Shown here piece by piece: positions 54,747 through 64,000 of a stretch of DNA of 64,000 nt. This DNA is from Amycolatopsis sp. (lineage in GTDB: Bacteria; Actinomycetota; Actinomycetes; Mycobacteriales; Pseudonocardiaceae). Under the pieces are notes generated by a model. That model had not been told where the DNA came from. It saw nothing but the letters and a program-made list of their open reading frames with translations, and searched no databases. The stretch covers positions 62,001-126,000 of the forward strand of contig NZ_JAODNM010000037.1 in NCBI RefSeq assembly GCF_025464955.1. The letters are read 5' to 3'. Within the stretch, counting starts at the first letter, position 1, and each line of letters opens with the position of its first letter. The position numbers were made by a program, and so were the translations under genes.

Positions 54747-55220
54747 ATGGACCACCCCTTCGCCGATGAGGACATCGTTCGCCTGCGCAGCGCGCTCGCG
54801 CGGATCGCCAGGTCGATCGACCGGCAGGTATCGGCCGACGGGCTCTCCCGAACGAGGCTTTCAGTGCTCGGCACGGTCGCCAGGAAGGGCCCGATCGGCA
54901 TGGGCGAGCTGGCCGACGTCGAAGGGCTCAACCCGACGATGCTGTCGCGGATCGTCGGCAAAATGACGGCCGAGGGCCTGCTGACGCGCGTCCAGGACGA
55001 ACGTGACGGCCGGGCGGTGCTCGTCGAGGTCACTCCCGAGGGCGCCGCGCTGCAGGAACGCCTCCGCGCCGAGCGCACGCAGCTGTTCGCCGAGCGGCTT
55101 GTCGAACTGCCCGACGGCCTCGCGGACCAGCTGCTCACCGGCCTCCCCGCTCTCGAAGCGCTCGCCGACGTCATGCGCCGGAAGCCCTCGCTCGGCCTCA
55201 CGGAACGGACCCGCTCTTGA
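54747..55220 (+). CDS. MarR-family transcriptional regulator
   Basis: A 157-residue winged-helix regulator: LSVLGTVARKGPIGMGELADVEGLNPTMLSRIVGKMTAEGLLTRVQDERDGRAVLVEVTPEG is the MarR wHTH with the conserved DxRxxxv wing. AGGAG 6 nt upstream supports ATG 54747 over GTG 54744. Its stop overlaps the next gene's TTG start, so regulator and exporter are coupled. It probably represses its own operon through the palindrome upstream. Confidence 0.92.
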   Translation: MDHPFADEDIVRLRSALARIARSIDRQVSADGLSRTRLSVLGTVARKGPIGMGELADVEGLNPTMLSRIVGKMTAEGLLTRVQDERDGRAVLVEVTPEGAALQERLRAERTQLFAERLVELPDGLADQLLTGLPALEALADVMRRKPSLGLTERTRS

Positions 55221-56482
55221 CGGCAATCGGAACGCTCGGCAGGCAGACGTTCGCGTCGCTGTCCAACCGCAACTACCGCCGCTACTTCACCGGGCAGGCG
55301 ATCTCACTTGTCGGCACCTGGATGCAGACTGTCGCGCAGTCCTGGCTGGTGCTGCAGCTCACCGGGTCCGGCGCGGCGCTCGGCGCGGTGGTCGCGACGC
55401 AGACGCTGCCGGTGCTGCTGCTCGGCCCGTACGGCGGAGTCGTGGCCGACCGCGTCGACAAGCGCCGCCTGATGATCATGCTCCAGTCGATGATGGGCGT
55501 ACTGGCGCTGGTGTTGGGCGTTCTCGCGCTGACCCACACCGTGAAGCTGTGGCACGTTTTCGTGCTGGCGTTCCTGCTCGGGCTGAACAACTGCTTCGAG
55601 AACCCAGCCCGTCAGGCGTTCGTACTGGAGATGGTCGGCCCGACCGACCTCCGCAACGCGATCAGTCTCAACTCCGTGCTCGTCAACGCTGCGCGCGCGG
55701 TCGGGCCCGCGGTCGCCGGGATCATCATCGCGGTCAGCGGCGTGGGCGTGTGCTTCCTGCTGAACGCCGTCAGCTTCATCGCCGTCGTGACGTCGTTGCT
55801 CACCCTCGACGTCACGAAGTTGAGCCCGCCACCGAAGACCGCCCGCGCGCCAGGGCAGATCCGCGAAGGCGTTGCGTACGTACGCCGGACGCCCACGCTG
55901 CTGGTGCCGCTGCTGATGATGGCGCTCGTCGGCTGCCTGGCGTATGAGTTCCAAGTCGTGTTGCCGATCGTCGCGCGGGACGCGTTCGGCGGGAAGCCGG
56001 AGGTCTACGGGTTCATGACGGCCGCGATGGGCGCCGGCGCCGTCGTCGGCGGGCTGTACATCGCGGCCAAGGGGAAGACGGGCATGCGGGCACTGGTGAA
56101 TTCCGCGATGATGTTCACCGTCGCACTCGGATTCGCGGCGGTGGCACCGGTTCTGTGGGTGGAGCTGATCGCCCTGTTCGCCGTGGGCGCGGTCAGCGTC
56201 GGGTTCCTGTCCAAGGGCAACAGCACGTTGCAGCTGGAGGCCTCGCCGACCATGCGCGGCCGGGTGATGGCGCTGTGGGCTGTCGCCTTCCTCGGCTCCA
56301 CCCCGATCGGCGGCCCGATCGCCGGGTGGGTCGCGGAGCAGTTCGGCGGCCGCGCGGCACTCGTACTCGCCGCGGTGGCGTGTGCCGTCGCCGCCATCCT
56401 GGGCGGACTGGTGATCCGACGCCTCGCCGCGCGCGAAACGGCCACCGAAGCCGACCCCATCCTGACTGCTGAACCATCCTGA
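55217..56482 (+). CDS. MFS efflux transporter (EntS/DHA3-like)
   Basis: A 421-residue 12-TM exporter beginning IGTLGRQTFASLSNRNYRRY, with GTWMQTVAQSWLVLQLTGSG and GGVVADRVDKRRLMI (the A-motif). The RNYR...GTWMQ pattern is characteristic of this exporter group. The start is probably TTG 55217, overlapping the MarR stop as TTGA. Control by the MarR protein suggests export of a toxic or signalling small molecule. Hairpin element R2 follows. Confidence 0.9.
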   Translation: MTAIGTLGRQTFASLSNRNYRRYFTGQAISLVGTWMQTVAQSWLVLQLTGSGAALGAVVATQTLPVLLLGPYGGVVADRVDKRRLMIMLQSMMGVLALVLGVLALTHTVKLWHVFVLAFLLGLNNCFENPARQAFVLEMVGPTDLRNAISLNSVLVNAARAVGPAVAGIIIAVSGVGVCFLLNAVSFIAVVTSLLTLDVTKLSPPPKTARAPGQIREGVAYVRRTPTLLVPLLMMALVGCLAYEFQVVLPIVARDAFGGKPEVYGFMTAAMGAGAVVGGLYIAAKGKTGMRALVNSAMMFTVALGFAAVAPVLWVELIALFAVGAVSVGFLSKGNSTLQLEASPTMRGRVMALWAVAFLGSTPIGGPIAGWVAEQFGGRAALVLAAVACAVAAILGGLVIRRLAARETATEADPILTAEPS

Positions 56483-56492
56483 CCCAGCGTGG

Positions 56493-56564
56493 CTCGTGAG
56501 TGTTCCGGCACGCCCGGGTGCGGGTGTCCCGCAGGACACAGTAGGCGGCCGGAACACTCACGAG
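56493..56564. repeat. 72-bp hairpin element R2 between convergent genes
   Basis: 17-bp perfect arms (56493-56509 with 56548-56564) enclose an inner hairpin GTGTCC-CGCA-GGACAC. It is the reverse complement of R1 (43276-43347) with few changes and the same length. It lies between the MFS gene and the convergent pseudogene and probably terminates both. Confidence 0.88.
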
Positions 56565-56572
56565 TCCTTTCT

Positions 56573-57521
56573 TCACTGGCGCAGATGCAGCTTCAGGATT
56601 TCGCCGGTACCGAGCGAAGTCCCGTGGTTGGACAGGTAGACGCGTCACCGGACACGGCGATCCCGGTGGCCGATTCCAGGCCGTCGGACGCCAGGACAGT
56701 GCGGGAACCGCTGCGCTCGATGCGGGTCAGCACACCGGGTGACGGCGGGCCGATGATGCTTTCGCGAGCAAAGAACAACGTCAGAAGCCGGCCGTGGCTG
56801 TCGAAGGCGAGGTCGGTCAAGGCGGTGAACCCGGACGCGTAGACCTTGGGCGCCTTGCCCGGAACGACCCGGTAGACCCGGGCGGACCCCGGGATGATGC
56901 TCAACTCGGAGACGTACAGCGCGCCGTCCGGGCCGACCACGACCGACGTCGGCACGCTCTGCACCGGCACCTTCCTGCCCGCCGGCAGACGGAACTGCGG
57001 CGGTGCCAGCACCATCTTCGCGGGGAATACGGCCAGCACACTGATGTGTCCCCACCTGTCGACGTACAGCAGGTCATCCGCGGCCGCGTCGGTTACCGAG
57101 AACCCGCCTCGGTAGGCCGTGATGTCACCGAACGGGTTCGCGCCGGTCACCGGATCGATGTTCAAGTCCTGCAGGAGCACCGCGAGGTTGCCGTCGACAA
57201 ACGCGACACTCGCCGGGCCACCGGCACTGGAGCCGTCGGGTCCGGCAACGGACGGTAGTCCGGTGAGGCACGCCGCACCTTGCCATGGTCCACAGTGGCC
57301 ACTGAGCCGCTCGTGCCGAAGCACGCCGGTCCCTCCGGTCCGGTGAGGCACGGTCCGGCGCCGCCCTTGCCTGCTTCGGCGACATACAGATTTCCGTTGT
57401 TCACCACCAGATGCCGCGGGTTGTTCAACCCGGTGGCAACGGTGGGCAGTCCTTTCTGGCTCGCTTCGACGCCGGCAGATCCCCATCCACCACGGTCTAA
57501 CGGTCGCGACAGTCCGGACAA
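56573..57521 (-). pseudogene. ScyD/ScyE-like secreted beta-propeller protein, frameshifted
   Basis: The remains read GLPTVATGLNNPRHLVVNNG in one frame up to about 57275. They continue in a second frame with LTGLPSVAGPDGSSAGGPAS and VAVSGD up to about 56647, then in a third frame VYLSNHGTSLGTGEILKLHL, ending at TGA 56575-56573. These are consecutive parts of a ScyD/ScyE-type propeller protein. Two single-base frameshifts (near 57268-57275 and 56638-56647) interrupt it, and no clear signal peptide precedes the first part. I conclude it is a decayed gene; two sequencing errors are the alternative. Confidence 0.8.
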
Positions 57522-57561
57522 GCGTTACTACGGGTGAAAAAGCAGGCAAAGGCCTACGCTC

Positions 57562-57590
57562 TGTCGACAGCTCATGCCGCCGTGTCGACA
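57562..57590 (-). terminator. Candidate gltD terminator region
   Basis: Two copies of the palindrome TGTCGACA (57562-57569 and 57583-57590) lie 13 bp apart, just downstream of the gltD stop. They can pair with each other as a hairpin. There is no T-run. Confidence 0.35.
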
Positions 57591-57616
57591 CTCGCCGGCG
57601 CTGGCCTTGAGGGGTT

Positions 57617-59125
57617 TTAGACGACGGCCAGCGGGAGCAGGGTCGGGTGCACGGGGGCAGGGAGGTCCGAAGCGCCGGTGAGGTGAGCGTCGACGGCGTG
57701 AGCCACGGAACGGCCCTCCGCGATCGCCCAGACGACGAGCGACGCGCCGCGGTGGGCATCACCGCAGACGAACACGCCCGGCGACGACGTCTGCCAGTCC
57801 GCGCCGCAGGACAGCGTGCCGCGCTTGGTGAGCGACAGCCCGAGACCGCCCAGCAACGGCATGTGTTCGACGCCTTCGAAACCGATCGCGAACAGCACGA
57901 GGTCCGCGGGCAGTTCCTCGACCTCGTCGCTGACGGGCACGACCTCACGCACGCCGGTCACCGGGTCCTTCGACACGCGGACGCGCTGGAGTTCGATCGC
58001 GCGCACGTGACCGTTCTCGTCGCCGACGAACCGCTTCACCGCGACCGCGAACCGGCGCTCGCCGGCCTCTTCGTGCGCCGGGTAGGTGCGCAGGATGTAC
58101 GGCCACGTCGGCCACGGCGAGCGGTCATCGTCCCGTTCGGACGGTGGTGACGGGTACTGGTCGAGCTGGGTCACCGAAAGCGCGCCCTGGCGGGTCGCGG
58201 TGCCGTAGGAGTCGGCGCCGGTGTCCCCGCCGCCGATGATGACCACGTGCTTGCCCTTGGCGTCCACAGCGGACGGTCCGTCACCCTCGACGAACCTGTT
58301 AGCAGGCACCAGGTGTTCCATCGCGAGATGGATCCCGGTCAGCTCGCGGCCCGGGGTTGTCGTGTCGTCGCGCCCGCGGAGCGCCCCGACCGCCAGCACC
58401 ACGGCGTCGTACTGGGCACTCAGGTCTTCGACGGTGAGATCGACGCCGACCTCACACCCGGTGACGAACTTGGTGCCTTCCTTCTGCAGCTGGGCGAGCC
58501 TGCGGTCGAGCACCTTCTTTTCCATCTTGAACTCGGGGATGCCATACCGCAGAAGCCCGCCCAGCCGGTCGTCGCGCTCGAAGACCGTCACCTCGTGGCC
58601 CGCGCGCGTCAGCTGCTGAGCGGCAGCGAGACCCGCCGGCCCAGAGCCGACCACGGCGACTCGCTGCCCCGAGGACACTGCCGAGATCTGCGGCTGGACG
58701 TATCCGGCTTCCCACGACTGGTCGGCGATCGTCTGCTCGACGCGCTTGATCGCCACCGCACCGCCGGACAGCGGCGAAACCGACAGCACACAGCCGGCCT
58801 CGCAGGGCGCCGGACACAGTTTCCCGGTGAACTCGGGGAAGTTGTTGGTCGAGTGCAGCCGATCACTCGCGGCTTCCCAGTCACCGCGGCGGACCAGATC
58901 ATTCCACTCCGGAATCAGGTTGCCCAGCGGACAGCCGGACGTGCCTGAATGGCAGAACGGAATGCCGCAGTCCATGCACCGCGACGCCTGCTTGCGCACC
59001 GACTCGTTGCGCACCGCGGGCGGGACCTCGGCGTAGACCTCGCCCCAGCTCTCGAGCCGCTCCGCCTTCGGCTTCTTGGACGGCTCTTCTCGGTTGTACT
59101 TCAGAAAACCGGTTGGGTCAGCCAC
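57617..59125 (-). CDS. gltD: Glutamate synthase small subunit
   Basis: A 502-residue NADPH-oxidising subunit of glutamate synthase. The N-terminal iron-sulfur domain has [20 protein letters not shown] and CPAPCEAGC. The FAD motif is [17 protein letters not shown] and the NADPH motif [12 protein letters not shown]. It delivers electrons to GltB. GTG 59125 lies within gltB (8-nt overlap) behind GAGGAGG and gives the conserved [10 protein letters not shown] start. Confidence 0.95.
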   Translation of the reverse strand: MADPTGFLKYNREEPSKKPKAERLESWGEVYAEVPPAVRNESVRKQASRCMDCGIPFCHSGTSGCPLGNLIPEWNDLVRRGDWEAASDRLHSTNNFPEFTGKLCPAPCEAGCVLSVSPLSGGAVAIKRVEQTIADQSWEAGYVQPQISAVSSGQRVAVVGSGPAGLAAAQQLTRAGHEVTVFERDDRLGGLLRYGIPEFKMEKKVLDRRLAQLQKEGTKFVTGCEVGVDLTVEDLSAQYDAVVLAVGALRGRDDTTTPGRELTGIHLAMEHLVPANRFVEGDGPSAVDAKGKHVVIIGGGDTGADSYGTATRQGALSVTQLDQYPSPPSERDDDRSPWPTWPYILRTYPAHEEAGERRFAVAVKRFVGDENGHVRAIELQRVRVSKDPVTGVREVVPVSDEVEELPADLVLFAIGFEGVEHMPLLGGLGLSLTKRGTLSCGADWQTSSPGVFVCGDAHRGASLVVWAIAEGRSVAHAVDAHLTGASDLPAPVHPTLLPLAVV

Positions 59126-62100
59126 GAGCCGCCTCCTCCATGATCGCCTCGTCGACATCGCGACCCGCCGCGCGCGCCGCCTTCGCCGCGTCCAGCACCC
59201 GCTGGTAGTCACGCGGCATGACCTTCGTGAACGACGCCGCACGGCGTGTCCAGTCCCCGAGCAGCGACGCGGCCACCGCCGACCTCGTCAGGTCGTGGTG
59301 CTTCTGCACGGTCTCCTTCAGCCACGCCATGTCGTCCGGGCCGGGTGTCTGCAGGTCGACCATTTCCCGGTTGACCTTCTTGCGGTCCAGGTCGAGCACG
59401 TAGGCAACGCCTCCGGACATACCAGCGGCCAGGTTGCGTCCGGTCGAGCCGAGCACCACCGCCCGGCCGCCGGTCATGTACTCGAAAGCGTGGTCGCCGA
59501 CGCCTTCGGCGACGACCACGGCACCGGAGTTCCGCACGCAGAATCGTTCACCGACCTGACCGCGCAGGAACATTTCCCCACCTGTGGCGCCATAAGCGAG
59601 CGTGTTGCCCGCGATCACCTGGCGCTCCGCGGCGAACTTCGCAGCCGGATGCGGCCGGACGATGATCCGCCCGCCGGACAGTCCTTTACCGACATAGTCG
59701 TTGGCGTCGCCGACCATGTCGAGGGTGATGCCGCGCGGCAGGAACGCGCCGAGCGACTGGCCGGCGGACCCGGTCAGCAGCACGTGGATCGTGTCCTCGG
59801 GCAGGCCTTCTCCCCCATAGCGCCGGGTGATCTCGGACCCGAGCAGCGTGCCGACCGTGCGGTTGACGTTGCGGACCGGCAACTCGATCCGCACCGGGTG
59901 AGCGTCCTCAAGGGACGCCTCCGCCAACTGGATGAGCGTGCGGTCCAGCGCGTATTCGAGGCCGTGGTCCTGACCGCGCGTACGCCGCTTGGCACCGCCG
60001 TACGGCGTGTCCGCGGGGATGTCGAAGATCGGGGACAGGTCGAGCCCACTGGACTTCCAGTGCGCCACGGCCTCGTCGGTCTTGAGTACCTCGGCATGCC
60101 CGATCGCTTCGTCCAGCGTCCGGAATCCCAGCGAGGCAAGGATTTCACGCACTTCCTGGGCGACGAAGTGGAAGAAGTTCACCACATGTTCGACCTGCCC
60201 GGTGTAGCGCTTGCGCAGCTCCGGGCTCTGGGTCGCGACGCCGACCGGACAGGTGTCGAGGTGGCAGACCCGCATCATCACGCAGCCGGCGACGATCAGC
60301 GGCGCGGTGGCGAAGCCGTACTCCTCCGCGCCGAGCAGTGCCGCGATGACGACGTCGCGCCCGGTCTTCATCGCGCCGTCGACCTGCACGGTGATGCGGT
60401 CGCGCAAACCGTTGAGCAGCAACGTCTGCTGAGTCTCGGCGAGACCGATCTCCCAAGGCGTGCCGGCGTGCTTGAGCGAGTTCATCGGCGAAGCGCCGGT
60501 GCCGCCGTCGTGTCCGGAGATCAGCACGACGTCCGCATGGGCCTTCGACACTCCGGCCGCGACGGTGCCGACTCCGAGCGAGCTGACCAGCTTCACGTGG
60601 ATGCGGGCCTGCTCGTTGGCATTCTTGAGGTCGTGGATCAGCTGCGCAAGGTCCTCAATGGAATAGATGTCGTGGTGCGGCGGCGGGGAGATCAGGCCGA
60701 CCCCGGGCGTCGAGTGCCGGGTCCGCGCGATCCACGGGTACACCTTGTTCGGCGGCAACTGCCCGCCCTCGCCGGGTTTCGCGCCCTGCGCCATCTTGAT
60801 CTGGATGTCGTCGGCGTTGACCAGGTACTCGCTCGTGACACCAAACCGTCCACTTGCGACCTGCTTGATCGCGCTGCGACGCTCGGGGTCGTAGAGCCGC
60901 TCGGGGTCTTCGCCGCCCTCGCCGGTGTTCGACCGGCCGCCGATCCGGTTCATCGCGATGGCCAGCGTCTGGTGCGCCTCCATCGAGATCGAGCCGTACG
61001 ACATCGCGCCGGTGTTGAACCGCTTGCAGATCGCCTCGATCGACTCGACCTCGTCGATCGAAATCGGCTCGCGCTCGGCGAAAGCGAACAGACCGCGCAG
61101 CACACCGCCTTCGCGGTAGAGCCGGTGAACCTCGTCGGTGTACGCGCGGTATGCCTCTTCCCGACGCGTCTTTGTCGCGTGCTGCAACAGGAAAACGGTC
61201 TCCGGGGTGAACAGGTGGAGCTCGCCCTCGCGCCGGTACGCGTACTCGCCACCGGTGTCGAGGCGACGGTGCACCTTGTCCGTGGGGTTGTCCGGGTACG
61301 CCCGCCGGTGCCGGATGGCCGTCTCTTCGGCCAGCACTTCGAGTCCGACACCGCCGAGCTTCGAACTGGTGCCGGTGAAGTACTCGTCGAGGAGTTCCTG
61401 CGCCAGCCCGAGCGATTCGAAGACCTGCGCCGCGGTGTACGCGCCGACGGTCGAGATGCCCATTTTGGACATGATCTTCAGCACGCCCTTGACCAGCGCG
61501 CCGACGTAGTTGCGGATCGCCTTGGTCGGTTCGAGCCCGGTGATCGCGCCGGTGTTGATCAGGTCCTCGATGGTCTCGAACGCGAGGTACGGGTTGACCG
61601 CGGCGGCGCCGTAACCGAGCAGCAGCGCGATGTGGTGGACCTCGCGGGCGTCACCGCTCTCGACGACGAGCGCGACACGCAGCCTTTCCTTGGTGCGCAC
61701 CAGATGGTGGTGCACCGAAGACACCAGCAGCAGCGACGGGATCGGCGCCATCCGGTGGTCGGAGTCACGGTCGGACAGCACCAGCGTGCGCGCACCGGCG
61801 GCGATCGCCTCGGAGGCGTCACGCCGGACGCGCTCGATCGCGGACGCCAGCGCCTCGGCGCCGCCACTCACCTCGTACAGTCCGGAAAGGACACTGCAGG
61901 CGAACCCGGGGAGGTCGCCGTCGTCGTTGATGTGGATGAGCTTGGCCAGCTCGTCGTTGTCGATCACCGGGTACGGCAGCTGGATGTGCCGGCACGAAGC
62001 CGGGCCAGGGTCGAGGACGTTGCGCTCGGGACCCATGATGCGGCTCATCGACGTGACGAGCTCTTCGCGGATCGCGTCGAGCGGCGGGTTGGTGACCTGC

Positions 62101-63686
62101 GCGAAGCCCTGCTTGAAGTAGTCGTACAGCAGCCGCGATCGCTGCGACAGCACGGCGACCGGGGTGTCCGAACCCATCGAACCGAGTGGCTCGCCGCCCT
62201 TTTCCGCCATCGGCGTGAGCAGGATCTTGAGCTCCTCTTCGGTGTAGCCGAAGGAAAGCTGGCGGCGCAGCACCGAATCATGGGTCTGCACGATGTGGTC
62301 GCGGTCGGGCAGGTCGGCGATCTGCAGCAGCCCCGCGTGCAGCCAGCCCTCGTACGGCAGGCTTTTCCCCAGCGCGGACTTGACCTCTTCGTCATCGACG
62401 ATCCGGCCGGCCGCGGTGTCGATCAGGAACATGCGTCCCGGCTTCAGCCTGCCCTTGGCGACGACGTTTTCCGGAGCGACGTCGAGAACTCCGGCCTCGC
62501 TGGCCAGCACCACGCGGCCGTCGTCGGTCTGCCACCAGCGCGCCGGGCGCAGGCCGTTGCGGTCGAGCACCGCGCCGACGAGCGTGCCGTCGGTGAACGT
62601 GACACACGCCGGGCCGTCCCACGGCTCCATCAGACTGGCGTGGTACTGGTAGAACGCCTTGCGCGCGGGGTCCATCGTGGTGTGGTTTTCCCACGCCTCG
62701 GGGATCATCATCAGCACCGCGTGCGGCAGACTTCGCCCGCCCAGGTGCAGCAGTTCGAGGACCTCGTCGAAGGACGCGGAGTCGGACGCCTCGGCCGAAC
62801 AGATCGGGTAGAGCCGGGTCAGGTCGCCCGGGATCAGCTGGGACGCCAACAGCGCTTCGCGGGCGCGCATGCGGTTGCGGTTGCCGCGGATCGTGTTGAT
62901 CTCACCGTTGTGCGCGACGAACCGGAACGGGTGCGCCAGCGGCCACGACGGGAAGGTGTTGGTGGAGAAGCGGGAGTGCACCAGCGCGATGGCGCTGGCG
63001 AGGCGCGTGTCGGTCAGGTCGGCGAAGAACAGCGGCAGCTGCTCCGGCGTGACCATTCCCTTGTAGACGATCGTGCGCGAGGACAGCGAAGGGAAGTACG
63101 TCCCGTGGCCGGCGACCACGCTGTCGTTTTCGGCACGTTTGCGCAGGCAGAACGCGAGTCTGTCCAGCTCGAGCCCGCTCGGCCGCACCCCGTCGGCGTC
63201 CGGCTTGCCCGCGACGACCAGCATCGAGAAATGCGGCATCACCGAGCGGGCGGACGGACCGAGGTCGGCACGGTCGGCGTCGACCGGGACTTCGCGCCAG
63301 CCGAGGACGTCGAGGTCTTCTTCCTCGGCGATCTCGGCGATCAGGTCGACGGCCTTGCGACGCTGGTCGGCGTCGACGGGCAGGAAGGCGATCCCCGCCG
63401 CGTAGCGGTGGTGCCCGTCCGCGCCGGGCTCGGGTAGCGCGAAGGTGAGCTCGTCGCGCAGCAACTCGTCGGGCAGCTGGAGCAGGATGCCCGCGCCGTC
63501 ACCGCTGGTCGGCTCGGCGCCCGCGGCCCCGCGGTGGTCCAGGTTCGTCAGCGCCGACAGCCCGTCGGTGACGATGCCGTGCGACCGGCGCCCGCGGATG
63601 TCGGCCACCATGGCGACACCGCAGGAATCCTGCTCTGAGCTGGGATCGTAAAGGCCCTGCTTGCCTGGGAGGGCGGAGAAGATCAT
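59118..63686 (-). CDS. gltB: Glutamate synthase large subunit
   Basis: A 1522-residue enzyme converting glutamine and 2-oxoglutarate to two glutamates. Residues 1-21 are a propeptide; Cys22 (EQDSCGVAM) becomes the N-terminal nucleophile of the class II glutaminase domain. The central and FMN-binding synthase domains follow, with the 3Fe-4S cysteines in [15 protein letters not shown]. The C-terminal GXGXG region follows ([27 protein letters not shown]). AAGGAGG 7 nt before ATG 63686 is an excellent ribosome binding site. It forms an operon with gltD. Confidence 0.97.
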   Translation of the reverse strand: MIFSALPGKQGLYDPSSEQDSCGVAMVADIRGRRSHGIVTDGLSALTNLDHRGAAGAEPTSGDGAGILLQLPDELLRDELTFALPEPGADGHHRYAAGIAFLPVDADQRRKAVDLIAEIAEEEDLDVLGWREVPVDADRADLGPSARSVMPHFSMLVVAGKPDADGVRPSGLELDRLAFCLRKRAENDSVVAGHGTYFPSLSSRTIVYKGMVTPEQLPLFFADLTDTRLASAIALVHSRFSTNTFPSWPLAHPFRFVAHNGEINTIRGNRNRMRAREALLASQLIPGDLTRLYPICSAEASDSASFDEVLELLHLGGRSLPHAVLMMIPEAWENHTTMDPARKAFYQYHASLMEPWDGPACVTFTDGTLVGAVLDRNGLRPARWWQTDDGRVVLASEAGVLDVAPENVVAKGRLKPGRMFLIDTAAGRIVDDEEVKSALGKSLPYEGWLHAGLLQIADLPDRDHIVQTHDSVLRRQLSFGYTEEELKILLTPMAEKGGEPLGSMGSDTPVAVLSQRSRLLYDYFKQGFAQVTNPPLDAIREELVTSMSRIMGPERNVLDPGPASCRHIQLPYPVIDNDELAKLIHINDDGDLPGFACSVLSGLYEVSGGAEALASAIERVRRDASEAIAAGARTLVLSDRDSDHRMAPIPSLLLVSSVHHHLVRTKERLRVALVVESGDAREVHHIALLLGYGAAAVNPYLAFETIEDLINTGAITGLEPTKAIRNYVGALVKGVLKIMSKMGISTVGAYTAAQVFESLGLAQELLDEYFTGTSSKLGGVGLEVLAEETAIRHRRAYPDNPTDKVHRRLDTGGEYAYRREGELHLFTPETVFLLQHATKTRREEAYRAYTDEVHRLYREGGVLRGLFAFAEREPISIDEVESIEAICKRFNTGAMSYGSISMEAHQTLAIAMNRIGGRSNTGEGGEDPERLYDPERRSAIKQVASGRFGVTSEYLVNADDIQIKMAQGAKPGEGGQLPPNKVYPWIARTRHSTPGVGLISPPPHHDIYSIEDLAQLIHDLKNANEQARIHVKLVSSLGVGTVAAGVSKAHADVVLISGHDGGTGASPMNSLKHAGTPWEIGLAETQQTLLLNGLRDRITVQVDGAMKTGRDVVIAALLGAEEYGFATAPLIVAGCVMMRVCHLDTCPVGVATQSPELRKRYTGQVEHVVNFFHFVAQEVREILASLGFRTLDEAIGHAEVLKTDEAVAHWKSSGLDLSPIFDIPADTPYGGAKRRTRGQDHGLEYALDRTLIQLAEASLEDAHPVRIELPVRNVNRTVGTLLGSEITRRYGGEGLPEDTIHVLLTGSAGQSLGAFLPRGITLDMVGDANDYVGKGLSGGRIIVRPHPAAKFAAERQVIAGNTLAYGATGGEMFLRGQVGERFCVRNSGAVVVAEGVGDHAFEYMTGGRAVVLGSTGRNLAAGMSGGVAYVLDLDRKKVNREMVDLQTPGPDDMAWLKETVQKHHDLTRSAVAASLLGDWTRRAASFTKVMPRDYQRVLDAAKAARAAGRDVDEAIMEEAARG

Positions 63687-64000
63687 GAGGGGACCTCCTT
63701 CGTCGTGTTCGTGCGTATTCGGGACATCCCCCGGTGGAGCTGCGCACGGGACGACGATGGCCCGCTCGTTCTCGCGACCTTAACACCCAGGAAACATGAC
63801 GGCACCTCTCCAGGCATGCCGGAGATCATGGCTGAGGTAACGATCTGGGTGCGCAGAACGACGGCGTTCTTAATGTGCCTGATGGGCTCGCGATTAGTTC
63901 GCCGAGCTAACCATAGGCCGCGAACTGTCCGGATACCCTACCCCGAACGAGGTCCCGATCACTACCGAAGACGCTGGTAGCGTCCCCGGAATGTTCCGAT
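63687..64000. promoter_or_regulatory. gltBD upstream region with GlnR-like half-site
   Basis: 314 bp upstream of gltB to the window edge. TTAAC-ACCCAG-GAAAC (63780-63795) fits one half of the GlnR box (gTnAC-N6-GaAAC); a second half-site is not convincing. AAGGAGG (63694-63700, complement) is the gltB ribosome binding site. Near the right edge, TAGCGT (63979-63984) before ATG 63991 could be the promoter and start of a rightward leaderless gene, but only three codons are visible. Confidence 0.4.

Noticed and set aside
59076..63437. A 1453-codon open frame on the plus strand antisense to gltB
   Set aside because: It mirrors gltB codon positions; long antisense frames are expected in high-GC genes, and the translation is low-complexity and without recognisable domains.
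63979..64000. Start of a rightward gene at ATG 63991
   Set aside because: A TAGCGT -10 fits a leaderless start, but only three codons are inside the window, too few to support a gene call.

Overview
This 64 kb window is GC-rich actinobacterial chromosome, most probably from Amycolatopsis or a close relative in the Pseudonocardiaceae. The support is indirect: high GC in nearly every gene, mycothiol-type and F420-type enzyme families, class II DAHP synthase, a PknL/Rv2175c pair, GTGA/ATGA start-stop overlaps, several leaderless promoters, and gene orders shared with Mycobacterium. Those orders are the Rv2731-Rv2738c block (DUF349, membrane protein, miaB ... recX, recA, DUF3046), the Rv0247c-Rv0250c block (Sdh1) and the Rv2170-Rv2178c block (GNAT, metF, prenyl synthase, Rv2175c, pknL, aroG). 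No phage, plasmid, IS transposase, CRISPR array, rRNA or tRNA gene was seen. The content is mainly housekeeping and central metabolism with small accessory islands.

Layout. 1-9 kb: end of a DUF349 gene, a membrane protein and miaB. Then comes a glutamate module: an orphan TAXI-type binding lipoprotein, a histidine kinase and response regulator (GluK/GluR-like), and the divergent gluABCD transporter. 9-16 kb: a four-gene Sdh1-type succinate dehydrogenase operon, divergent from the Entner-Doudoroff genes edd-eda. 16-21 kb: an accessory island with a PEP-synthase-like protein split by one in-frame TAG, an MFS transporter, a CGNR regulator and a methyltransferase. 21-30 kb: recX-recA with a LexA box, DUF3046, a membrane-anchored Hsp70-like protein, and lhr helicase. 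30-38 kb: SatP-like acetate transporter, peptide deformylase, an ACT-GNAT fusion, an SOS-box-controlled HEPN/DinB-fold pair, YbaK-GNAT, DUF885 and metF. 38-45 kb: a MerB-like lyase, carotenoid genes crtE-crtI-crtB coupled to an F420-type oxidoreductase, a second CGNR regulator and a short MFS protein. 45-50 kb: pknL with its divergent HTH partner, a repeat-rich 0.5 kb gap, and an ArsR/SDR pair. 50-64 kb: a secreted chitinase with DasR-type promoter repeats, a WS/DGAT acyltransferase, aroG, a MarR-MFS pair, a ScyD/ScyE-like pseudogene, and gltBD.

Functional links. Nitrogen assimilation recurs (glutamate sensing and uptake at one end, glutamate synthase at the other). Two SOS boxes were found, one at recA and one at the HEPN/DinB-fold operon. 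The intergenic space carries at least three families of short dispersed repeats: long perfect palindromes with a one-base loop, 72-bp hairpin elements between convergent genes, and a GTCTAC-GCAGCA element. These are the least explained structures in the window. The strongest candidates for something undescribed are the SOS-controlled HEPN/DinB-fold operon, the TAXI-GluK-GluR sensing module, and the amber-split phosphotransferase with its exporter.
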